Source: CBFHND01 sp965657085 (GTDB lineage Bacteria; Pseudomonadota; Alphaproteobacteria; Rhodobacterales; Rhodobacteraceae). Taken from it: a stretch of 7,765 nucleotides of DNA. Below the pieces are notes generated by a model. It was not told where the DNA came from. It saw only the letters and a program-made list of their open reading frames with translations, and ran no database searches. The DNA lies in contig CBFHND010000053.1 in assembly GCA_965657085.1 (NCBI GenBank), forward strand, positions 1-7,765. Direction: 5' to 3'. The position numbers were made by a program, and so were the translations under genes. Position 1 is the first letter of the stretch, and each line of letters starts with the position of its first letter. Positions 1 through 5,435 of the stretch are shown piece by piece.

Positions 1-24
1 CACCACAAACCGTTGCTCGTTCAT
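1..24 (-). CDS. IS5-like transposase, first 8 codons (runs off window)
   Basis: The start codon is at 24-22 on the minus strand and the reading frame gives MNEQRFVV before the window ends. It is identical to the start of the transposase at 7710. A GGAGG ribosome binding site lies five bases upstream (30-34), inside an inverted repeat. Too little is present to say whether the gene is intact outside the window. Confidence 0.7.
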
Positions 25-50
25 TCAAACCTCCATTTTGGAAGTTTGAA
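24..50 (-). promoter_or_regulatory. Hairpin covering the transposase ribosome binding site (left copy)
   Basis: On the minus strand TTCAAACTTCCA (50-39) pairs with TGGAGGTTTGAA (35-24) around a three-base AAA loop. That is 12 pairs, one of them G-U. The GGAGG site and the A of the start codon lie in the 3' arm. It is the same structure as at 7684-7710, where it is described in full. Confidence 0.6.
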
Positions 51-93
51 TCAGATATCAAACCAAATAGGAATCCCGAATGTCCACAGACCC

Positions 94-285
94 TAGAAGT
101 ATTTTGGTAAATATTTCTGCTTCTTTTTAGCCCGCCCGCGGGGCCACGCGACGTGGTCTCACCTTTTGCGGGAAAACAGCCCCTTAAATCGAACACACCA
201 CCGAGAATGACTTCGCTTTCGGGCAGTCAAGCGCGCCCAAAGGCAGGCGCGCTCTACCAGATGTTCCGTGGCGCCGAGGCGTCTT
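94..285. other. Gene-free stretch next to the left IS
   Basis: I see no credible gene here. The first 37 bases (94-130) are strikingly AT-rich (9 G or C of 37) against a GC-rich background and contain runs of T; they could be a leftover promoter or spacer region. A short inverted repeat, CCACG-CGA-CGTGG, lies at 144-156, and a stronger one lies at 230-253. Short open frames in this stretch show no family resemblance. It is the region downstream of the RTX remnant, so it is probably old 3' flanking sequence of that gene, cut by the IS. Confidence 0.5.
230..253. repeat. GC-rich inverted repeat, possible weak terminator
   Basis: AGCGCGCC (230-237) pairs perfectly with GGCGCGCT (246-253) around an eight-base loop. 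It lies about 30 bases past the stop of the RTX remnant read on the minus strand, the right place for a transcription terminator, but no T-run follows on either strand. It could be a factor-dependent stop or mRNA 3' stabiliser, or have no role. Confidence 0.35.
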
Positions 286-630
286 TCAGAAGACCTCGTC
301 AATTCCCAGGAAGAAATCGCTGGAGGTCAGGCCCAGATCGGTCCGCATGTTGATCTCGAAATCCGAAGAACCGTCTCCATCGATATCGACCAGAACCAGC
401 TTGCCTTGGGTGATGACCTCGCCGGCGGTAGAGGTGAAAGCACCAGTGCCGTTGAATGTGCCGGCACCGGCAAAAGGCCCGTCCGCATCTCCAAGCGCCT
501 CCGGCGCGATTAGGTCTGTAAACAAACCGAACAGATCAATCACGTCCTCGCCCCGCACGAAATCGCGGATCACGTCGCGGTTGCCTGCGTTGCCTTTTAT
601 GTGATTGAAAAAACCGAAAAAATCTAATCG
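286..630 (-). pseudogene. 3' remnant of a serralysin-type RTX secreted protein gene
   Basis: The open frame from 630 to the TGA at 288-286 encodes 114 residues that look like the C-terminal end of a type I secreted RTX protein, close to the peptidase M10 serralysin C-terminal domain. The visible signs are GNRDVIRDFVRGEDVIDL (about 588-535), the usual lead into the final beta-roll, and VDIDGDGSSDFEI (about 366-328) followed by LTSSDFFL near the end. In the family this C-terminal part carries the secretion signal used by an ABC-type exporter. The upstream catalytic or repeat region with GGxGxDxLx nonapeptides is absent: a stop (633-631) closes the frame and the sequence up to 722 shows no RTX pattern in any frame. 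A GTG at 573 could start a 95-residue product, but no ribosome binding site precedes it and it would cut into the domain. I therefore call a broken gene end. No protease or exporter gene is nearby. Confidence 0.65.
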
Positions 631-685
631 TTATCGGCGGACACTGGGCGACTGGCCGATTGGGGTAAAGACACCAGCCGGGATC

Positions 686-702
686 GGCGCGCTAATTGCG
701 CC
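686..702. repeat. Short inverted repeat after the rimBK stop
   Basis: GGCGC (686-690) pairs with GCGCC (698-702) around seven bases. It sits 20 bases past the stop of the RimB-RimK gene in the 91-base gap before the RTX remnant, so it may help end that transcript. No T-run follows directly; the T-runs on the minus strand come only around 622-607. The rest of the gap shows no gene. Confidence 0.2.
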
Positions 703-721
703 TGTGTATCAAATTTGTCGC

Positions 722-2101
722 TCAGGTCCTGCGCTTGCGCACCGGCTGCGGTTTCACGCGCGCCTCGATCATATCGTAGACGCGGCCCACGATGTCCTTG
801 CCGGTGGCGGTCTCGATCCCTTCGAACCCGGGGGAGGAGTTGACCTCAAGCACCTTGGGCCCGGTCTCGGACCGCAAAAGGTCCACGCCCGATGTGCCAA
901 GGCCAAAGGCCCGCGCCGCGCGCACCGCCGTTTCGCGCTCGGCGCGGGTTATGCGCACCGATTTCGCCGATCCGCCCCGGTGCAGGTTGGACCGGAAATC
1001 GCCCTCCGCCCCGGTGCGTTTCATCGAGGCCACCACCTTGCCGTCCACCACGAGGCACCGGATGTCTTCGCCCGCGGCCTCCTTGACGAAATCCTGCACC
1101 AGGAAATTGGCGCGCAGGCCACGAAAGGCGTCGATCACGGATTCCGCGGCCTTCTTGGTTTCGGCCAGCACGACGCCTTTGCCTTGGGTGCTTTCCAGCA
1201 GCTTCACGATAAGGGGCGCGGTGCCCACAAGGCCAATGAGGTTGGCGGTGTCCTTGGGCGAGGCGGCAAAGGCGGTGGTGGGCATCCCGATCTGCTTGGA
1301 GGCGAGGATCTGGTGCGCGTGCAGCTTGTCGCGGCTGGCGGTGATGCCGTTTGATCCATTGACGCAATAGGTGCCGATGGTTTCGAACTGGCGGATGACG
1401 GCGGTGCCATAGGCGGTCACCGACGCACCGATGCGCGGGATTACCGCATCATAGCGGGGCAGGCGCTTGCCGTCGTAATGCACTTCGGGGGCCATGGCGT
1501 TGATCGCCATGTAACAGCGGGTGGTGTCGATCACCTCGACCGCGTGGCCGCGTTCTTCACCCACTTCGACAAGGCGGCGGGTGGAGTAGTTGTTCTCGCG
1601 GCTCAGCACCGCGATGCGCAGCGCCCGTTGCGGGGCGGCCTTGCGCACGGCAGCGGAATGATAAACGTCATAGCCGAGGTCGGGTTGCAGCCGCTTTTCG
1701 GTGGCGGTGATGCTGATGTGATCCTGCAGCGCCTGCCGGCCCAGCAACATCCGGCTGGTCATGCCGCTGCGGTCGGTCAATGTCACCTCGATGGGCCAGC
1801 TTTGGCCCCCGACCTCGAGGTTTGTTTCGATCACATAGCGCAACTCGGCCTCGCCGTTGGAGGACGTGACTTCGCGCCGGTCGATGATCGGGGCCGAGCA
1901 GGTAACCTGAACATCCTGCTTGCCCGCGATGGGATGCACGATAAAACGCACCTTGGGCTTGGCCTGTGGGCCAAAGACCTCGATATCATGGGCATGAAGG
2001 GCAGAGGTGCGCGCGCCGGTGTCAATCTTGGCCTTGAGCGCAGGCAGGCCGAGACCGGGCAGGGACACCCATTCCTCCCACCCGAAATTCAGGTTTTCCA
2101 T
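722..2101 (-). CDS. rimK: RimB-RimK fusion: retropepsin-like peptidase plus ribosomal protein S6 glutamate ligase
   Basis: The 459-residue protein has two domains. Residues 1-140 match the RimB family (formerly called ATP-dependent zinc protease, Pfam Zn_protease), a single-domain retropepsin-like aspartic peptidase; the active-site motif DTGA is at 27-30 in KAKIDTGARTSALHA. Residues 160-445 are a full RimK ATP-grasp ligase, nearly the length of E. coli RimK (300), with PRIGASVTAYGTA (222-234), RDKL (257-260), GDFRSNLHRGG (367-377) and EVNSSPGFEGIE (419-430). RimK adds glutamate residues to the C-terminus of ribosomal protein S6, and RimB is thought to trim such tails in the RimABK pathway. 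Having both in one chain suggests making and trimming by one enzyme; that is inference. The tail is basic (PVRKRRT). The ATG at 2101 is preceded by GGGAGA six bases upstream. It is the last gene of the minus-strand group, 36 bases after the crotonase-like gene. No rpsF gene is in view. Confidence 0.92.
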   Translation of the reverse strand: MENLNFGWEEWVSLPGLGLPALKAKIDTGARTSALHAHDIEVFGPQAKPKVRFIVHPIAGKQDVQVTCSAPIIDRREVTSSNGEAELRYVIETNLEVGGQSWPIEVTLTDRSGMTSRMLLGRQALQDHISITATEKRLQPDLGYDVYHSAAVRKAAPQRALRIAVLSRENNYSTRRLVEVGEERGHAVEVIDTTRCYMAINAMAPEVHYDGKRLPRYDAVIPRIGASVTAYGTAVIRQFETIGTYCVNGSNGITASRDKLHAHQILASKQIGMPTTAFAASPKDTANLIGLVGTAPLIVKLLESTQGKGVVLAETKKAAESVIDAFRGLRANFLVQDFVKEAAGEDIRCLVVDGKVVASMKRTGAEGDFRSNLHRGGSAKSVRITRAERETAVRAARAFGLGTSGVDLLRSETGPKVLEVNSSPGFEGIETATGKDIVGRVYDMIEARVKPQPVRKRRT

Positions 2102-2137
2102 GCAGTTCTCCCGATCACGGACACGCCAAGGGTCCGA

Positions 2138-2914
2138 TTAGTAGAGCTTTTCCCGCTCAGCGGCAAGGCGGCCCTCGTCCATGAAGTGGCTGACCATCAC
2201 CGGGGTGGCATGGGCATAGGCGGCCTCCAGCGACATGTCTCGCTGGGCCGTGACAGCGGCCTTGCCTGCGGCGATGGGACCGGGGTTGCGCGTGGCAAGG
2301 GTGGCGGCAAAAGCGGCGGTTTCAGCCGCCAGTGCCTCGGGGGCAAAGACCCGTGTGATCAGCCCGGCATTCAGCGCCCAGCCGGTGTCCTTGACCTCGC
2401 CCGACAACATCAGGTCCATCAGCGGGCCATGGGCGATCTTGCGGGATACGGCCACCGCAGGCGTGGTGCAGAACCCGCCATTGACGACACCGGGCAGGCA
2501 GAACCGCGCATCCGTGGCGGCAAAGGCCAGATCGCAAGCGGCCATCAGTTGCAGCCCGCCCGCCGTGGCAATGCCGTGCACCTGCGCGATGGTGGGCTGC
2601 GGCATCCGGGCCAGCGTGATCATCATTTCACCGCAGCGGCCGAAAAGCTCTTCGAGATAGGCGCGGCCATGGTCGACGTCCTTGCGGTGCGCCGCGATTT
2701 CCTTGAGGTCGTGGCCTGCGCAGAAGATACGCCCGTCTCCCACGATCATTACCACCCGCACGTCGGGATCATCGGCTGCCGCGTCCAGATCGGCCCGCAG
2801 CGCGTCGATCATCGCCAGCGACAGCGGGTGTGCCGGGGCCGCGCCAAGGGTGAGCGTCAGAACACCATCCGACAGAACGCGGTGGACGAGGGTGGGTTGG
2901 GACATCTGGTTCAT
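2138..2914 (-). CDS. Enoyl-CoA hydratase/isomerase (crotonase) family protein, ECHDC3-like, catalytic glutamates absent
   Basis: This 258-residue protein has the crotonase fold. The two oxyanion-hole segments are visible as FCAGHDL (64-70) and HGIATAGGLQL (113-123), followed by ACDLAFA (126-132). True enoyl-CoA hydratases have one catalytic glutamate in GGxCEL and another about 20 residues on in GxPE. Here these places hold Gln122 (GGLQL) and Gly142 (CLPG), so both are missing. The stretch FCLPGVVNGGFCTTPAVAVSR resembles the animal ECHDC3 type, which also departs from the canonical motif. It probably binds an acyl-CoA, but hydratase activity is doubtful; the substrate cannot be told. The start is set at 2914 because GGAGG lies five bases upstream; a start at 2959 would add 15 residues that look unlike the family. 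It lies 63 bases after the NfeD-like gene and 36 before rimBK on the same strand, hence probably in one transcript. Confidence 0.88.
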   Translation of the reverse strand: MNQMSQPTLVHRVLSDGVLTLTLGAAPAHPLSLAMIDALRADLDAAADDPDVRVVMIVGDGRIFCAGHDLKEIAAHRKDVDHGRAYLEELFGRCGEMMITLARMPQPTIAQVHGIATAGGLQLMAACDLAFAATDARFCLPGVVNGGFCTTPAVAVSRKIAHGPLMDLMLSGEVKDTGWALNAGLITRVFAPEALAAETAAFAATLATRNPGPIAAGKAAVTAQRDMSLEAAYAHATPVMVSHFMDEGRLAAEREKLY

Positions 2915-2919
2915 ATGGG

Positions 2920-2924
2920 CCTCC
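2920..2924 (-). promoter_or_regulatory. Ribosome binding site that sets the crotonase-like gene start
   Basis: GGAGG on the minus strand ends five bases before the ATG at 2914-2912. It favours this start over the in-frame ATG at 2959 upstream and the one at 2905 downstream. Confidence 0.7.
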
Positions 2925-2977
2925 GGGTCACGCGCCAGCATGGCACGCTTGCCGGTCACCGGGCAATGGGGCGCAGG

Positions 2978-3253
2978 TCAATCATTGATGTCGTGGTAGA
3001 CATGGCGGGCGCCCGAGCTTTGCTTGCGGAACGCCACGCGCAGCACGATCCACGCCAAAAGCGACAGGCCCGCAAAAAGCGCCAGCATCATCGCCGTGGT
3101 CAGGGCAGGGTCAATCAGGCCCACAATGCCCGCCATCACCAGCGCCCCCAGCGCAAACCCAAGGAAAATGAACCCCGGTGCCAGCACCTCGATGACCGCC
3201 AGAACCAGCGCAAAGGCCAACCAAGCCCACCAGATCGTGACAAGCGTACCCAT
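2978..3253 (-). CDS. Short NfeD-like inner-membrane protein
   Basis: The 91-residue protein is almost wholly membrane-embedded, with three likely helices at about 4-24, 27-47 and 50-74. The first carries the IEVLAPGFIFLGFALGA pattern typical of the NfeD family. The tail is short and polar and ends in DIND. Most NfeD proteins go on into a C-terminal OB-fold domain of about 60-70 residues; this one stops before it. The stop TGA is clean and the ending looks like a recurring short form in this bacterial group rather than a break. NfeD proteins work with SPFH proteins, and here the gene follows the SPFH gene directly: the SPFH stop and this start share one base (TGATG at 3255-3251), which suggests translational coupling. 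AAAGGG eight bases upstream (3262-3267) serves as ribosome binding site. The likely role is as membrane partner of the SPFH protein. Confidence 0.82.
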   Translation of the reverse strand: MGTLVTIWWAWLAFALVLAVIEVLAPGFIFLGFALGALVMAGIVGLIDPALTTAMMLALFAGLSLLAWIVLRVAFRKQSSGARHVYHDIND

Positions 3254-4146
3254 CAGCCGCGCCCTTTCAACAGTTTGAACGCATCGCCAAAGGCCGTGAG
3301 CGCCTCGGTGGGCACGACGATGGTCTGGTTGCCGGCACCAGTGCCCATGGTGTTCAGCGCCTCGACCTGTTTCAGTGCAATCTGGTACTGCGCGGCCTCC
3401 AACCCGTTTTCATTGATCGCCGTGGCCACCACCTGCGTGGCATAGGCCTCGGCATCGGCCAGAACCCGGCGCGCCTTGGCCGTCTGTTCCGAGGCATAAA
3501 GTTCCGCGTCCGCGGCCAGTTCCACCGCGCGTTTGGATCCTTCGGCCTCGGTGACCTGCGCGCGGCGCGCACGTTCGGCGTTGAGCTGCTGCATCATCGC
3601 CGCACGGGTGGCGGCATCAAGGTTGACATCAAGGATTTCGGCGCGCGTGACCTCGATGCCCCAATCGTCCACCGCCTGTTCGACGCTCGCCTTGATCGTC
3701 ATGATCAAGGACGACCGGTTGGATTGCACGTCATCAAGGTCCATCTTGCCGATCTCGGCCCGGACGATACCGGCCACGGTGGTGGAAATCGCGCTGTCCA
3801 CATCGCGGATGCGGTACACCGTCTTTTCCGGCTCGATGATGCGGTAAAAGACGGATGTGTCGACCTGAACCAGCACGTTGTCGCGGGTGATGGCATCTTG
3901 CGAGGCGGTGGGCAATTGCCGTTCGAGGATGGACACCCGATGCGCCAGACGGTCGATGAAGGGCACGATCATGTTGATCCCCGGCCCAAGGACCGTGCGC
4001 AGCCGGCCAAAGCGTTCCACCACATGCTGTTCGGACTGCGGCACGATCTTGACGCCCTTGAACACCACGATGATGAGCAGGAGCGCCAGCAACAGATAGG
4101 CAATATTGTCGAGCGCAAGTGCGAGAAGCTGTTCTTCGATGGGCAT
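3253..4146 (-). CDS. qmcA: SPFH/band 7 (stomatin, prohibitin) membrane protein, QmcA-like
   Basis: The 297-residue protein begins with one membrane segment (about 13-30), then GVKIVPQSEQHVVERFGR (31-48), the hallmark entry into the SPFH/band 7 domain, which runs to about residue 190. VTRAEILDVNL (166-176) closes the domain. An alanine- and glutamate-rich coiled coil follows (about 180-245), with a conserved C-terminal part (GLEAAQYQIALKQVEAL, 248-264). Such proteins form large ring assemblies in the membrane and influence membrane protein quality control; E. coli QmcA associates with the FtsH-HflKC system. The pairing with an NfeD gene matches the E. coli ybbJ-qmcA arrangement. It is the first gene of the minus-strand group and overlaps the NfeD gene by one base. 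The ATG at 4146 has a modest GGGA six bases upstream. The length is normal for the family. Confidence 0.92.
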   Translation of the reverse strand: MPIEEQLLALALDNIAYLLLALLLIIVVFKGVKIVPQSEQHVVERFGRLRTVLGPGINMIVPFIDRLAHRVSILERQLPTASQDAITRDNVLVQVDTSVFYRIIEPEKTVYRIRDVDSAISTTVAGIVRAEIGKMDLDDVQSNRSSLIMTIKASVEQAVDDWGIEVTRAEILDVNLDAATRAAMMQQLNAERARRAQVTEAEGSKRAVELAADAELYASEQTAKARRVLADAEAYATQVVATAINENGLEAAQYQIALKQVEALNTMGTGAGNQTIVVPTEALTAFGDAFKLLKGRG

Positions 4147-4172
4147 GATGTGTCCCGCAATAATGTTCTGGT

Positions 4173-4201
4173 GTTATCGTGCTTTACCGCGCGGCTTGCA
4201 A
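4173..4201 (-). promoter_or_regulatory. Candidate sigma-70-type promoter for the SPFH-NfeD group
   Basis: On the minus strand TTGCAA (4201-4196, 4 of 6 to consensus) is followed after 17 bases by GATAAC (4178-4173, 4 of 6). It lies 27 bases before the SPFH start in the 147-base divergent gap shared with tgt. For tgt on the plus strand I see only weak matches, such as TTGTTT at 4234 with TGTAAG at 4255 and a short spacer of 15. The middle of the gap (4202-4230) is very GC-rich. No operator repeat is evident. Confidence 0.35.
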
Positions 4202-4279
4202 GCGGCGCGGCGGCGCGGGGGCACGGGCGGTTCTTGTTTGCGCGGAGCGGGCCGTGTAAGGCGCACGGCAGCACCTGCG

Positions 4280-4285
4280 AAGGAA
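4280..4285 (+). promoter_or_regulatory. Ribosome binding site that sets the tgt start
   Basis: AAGGAA ends eight bases before the ATG at 4294. It supports this start over the long upstream open frame. Confidence 0.6.
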
Positions 4286-4293
4286 TCCCGGCG

Positions 4294-5427
4294 ATGGCGG
4301 CACCACGGTTTACATTCGATCTTCAGGCCACCGATGGTCAGGCGCGGCAAGGGGTGATTTCCACCCCGCGCGGCGACATCCGCACGCCGGCCTTCATGCC
4401 CGTGGGCACGGCTGCGACCGTGAAGGCGATGATGCCCGAAAGCGTGGCGGCCACGGGGGCCGATATCCTGCTGGGCAACACCTATCACCTGATGCTGCGC
4501 CCCACCGCCGAACGCATCGACCGTCTGGGGGGGCTGCACACGTTCATGAACTGGTCGGGGCCGATCCTGACGGATTCCGGTGGCTTTCAGGTGATGAGCC
4601 TTGCAGGCCTGCGCAAGCTGACCGAAGAGGGCGTGACCTTCAAAAGCCACATCGACGGGTCCAAGCACAGCCTCACGCCTGAACGGTCGATGGAGATACA
4701 GCGCCTTCTGGGGTCGGACATCGTGATGTGTTTCGATGAATGTCCCGCGCTGCCCGCCGACCGCGACCGCATCGCGCAAAGCATGGAACTGTCCATGCGA
4801 TGGGCGCGCCGGTCGCGCGATGCCTTCGGGGATCGTCCGGGCCATGCGCTGTTCGGCATCCAGCAGGGCGGGCTGGAAGAAGACCTGCGCGCGCAAAGCG
4901 CCGAAGCCTTGCAGCAGATCGGTTTCGAGGGCTACGCCGTGGGCGGTCTGGCCGTGGGTGAAGGGCAGGCGGCCATGTTCGGCTGTCTGGACTATGCGCC
5001 GGGGCAACTGCCCGAAGACAAGCCGCGTTACCTGATGGGCGTGGGCAAGCCCGATGACATCGTGGGCGCCGTGGCGCGCGGCATCGACATGATGGATTGC
5101 GTGCTGCCGTCCCGGTCGGGGCGCACGGGGCAGGTGTTTACGCGCCACGGGCAGCTGAATATCAAGAACGCCCGCCACCAGGACGACCCGCGCCCGATCG
5201 ACGATCAATGCACATGCCCCGCCTGCGCCAACTATTCACGCGCCTACTTGCACCACGTGTACCGCAGTCAGGAAATCATCAGCTCGATGCTGCTGACATG
5301 GCACAACCTGCATTATTATCAGCAGATCATGGACGGCATGCGCCAAGCCATCGCCGAGGGTACTTTTACCGCATGGCAGGCCGCTTTCCACGCAGGCCGC
5401 GAGATCGGGGATATCGACCCGCTCTAG
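4294..5427 (+). CDS. tgt: tRNA-guanine transglycosylase (queuosine biosynthesis)
   Basis: The 377-residue protein is a full-length bacterial Tgt. It swaps guanine at the wobble position 34 of Asp, Asn, His and Tyr tRNAs (GUN anticodons) for the queuosine precursor preQ1. Visible sites are GNTYHLMLRP (61-70), ILTDSGGFQVMSL (91-103) with the general acid/base Asp94, FDEC (147-150) in the base pocket, the QGG and GGLAVGE loops (190-193, 217-223), and GIDMMDCVLPSRSGRTG (263-279) with the nucleophile Asp268. The zinc ligands are Cys306, Cys308, Cys311 and His337. The start is the ATG at 4294, with AAGGA about nine bases upstream. The frame stays open for 190 codons further upstream, but that part lies antisense to the SPFH gene and is not Tgt-like. 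It is transcribed away from the SPFH operon and towards the glycosyltransferase gene, whose stop is eight bases away; no T-tailed terminator fits between them. No other queuosine gene (queA, yajC, secD) is next to it. Confidence 0.97.
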   Translation: MAAPRFTFDLQATDGQARQGVISTPRGDIRTPAFMPVGTAATVKAMMPESVAATGADILLGNTYHLMLRPTAERIDRLGGLHTFMNWSGPILTDSGGFQVMSLAGLRKLTEEGVTFKSHIDGSKHSLTPERSMEIQRLLGSDIVMCFDECPALPADRDRIAQSMELSMRWARRSRDAFGDRPGHALFGIQQGGLEEDLRAQSAEALQQIGFEGYAVGGLAVGEGQAAMFGCLDYAPGQLPEDKPRYLMGVGKPDDIVGAVARGIDMMDCVLPSRSGRTGQVFTRHGQLNIKNARHQDDPRPIDDQCTCPACANYSRAYLHHVYRSQEIISSMLLTWHNLHYYQQIMDGMRQAIAEGTFTAWQAAFHAGREIGDIDPL

Positions 5428-5435
5428 GCCCGGCG

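Larger units (their letters stand above)
1..93 (-). mobile_element. Left IS5-like insertion sequence, 5' end only
   Basis: This is the terminal 93 bases of an insertion sequence whose body lies to the left of the window. Read on the minus strand it starts with the tip GGGTCTGTGGACATTC at position 93 and reaches the transposase start codon at 24. Its reverse complement matches 7641-7733 base for base, which fixes the element end at 93: the two flanks share only a TA next to the tip and diverge after it. A TA beside the tip (94-95) fits the TA target duplication known for IS5-family groups such as IS427. The family call rests on the transposase N-terminus seen more fully in the right copy. The inner end of the element is not in the window. 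Confidence 0.85.

Noticed and set aside
80..130. 16-codon open frame starting inside the left IS end (ATG at 80)
   Set aside because: Too short, no ribosome binding site, and it crosses the IS boundary by chance.
686..721. Strong rho-independent terminator after rimBK
   Set aside because: Only a 5-bp stem is present and no T-run follows it directly, so it is listed only as a weak inverted repeat.
605..1370. Plus-strand open frames opposite the rimBK 3' half
   Set aside because: They overlap a strongly supported gene on the other strand and show no family likeness.
2915..2959. Longer N-terminus for the crotonase-like protein
   Set aside because: The ATG at 2959 lacks a good ribosome binding site, while GGAGG stands five bases before the ATG at 2914; the extra 15 residues do not look like the family.
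1478..3445. Plus-strand open frame of 655 codons
   Set aside because: It crosses the opposite strand of four genes with clear families. Its residues are rich in His, Arg and Gly, as expected for a shadow frame in GC-rich DNA.
3724..4293. Open frame that would extend tgt by 190 codons upstream
   Set aside because: It lies antisense to the well-supported SPFH gene, shows no Tgt likeness, and the ATG at 4294 has its own ribosome binding site and the family N-terminus.
4174..5208. Minus-strand open frame of 344 codons opposite tgt
   Set aside because: Shadow of tgt: composition rich in His and Arg, with no recognisable motif.
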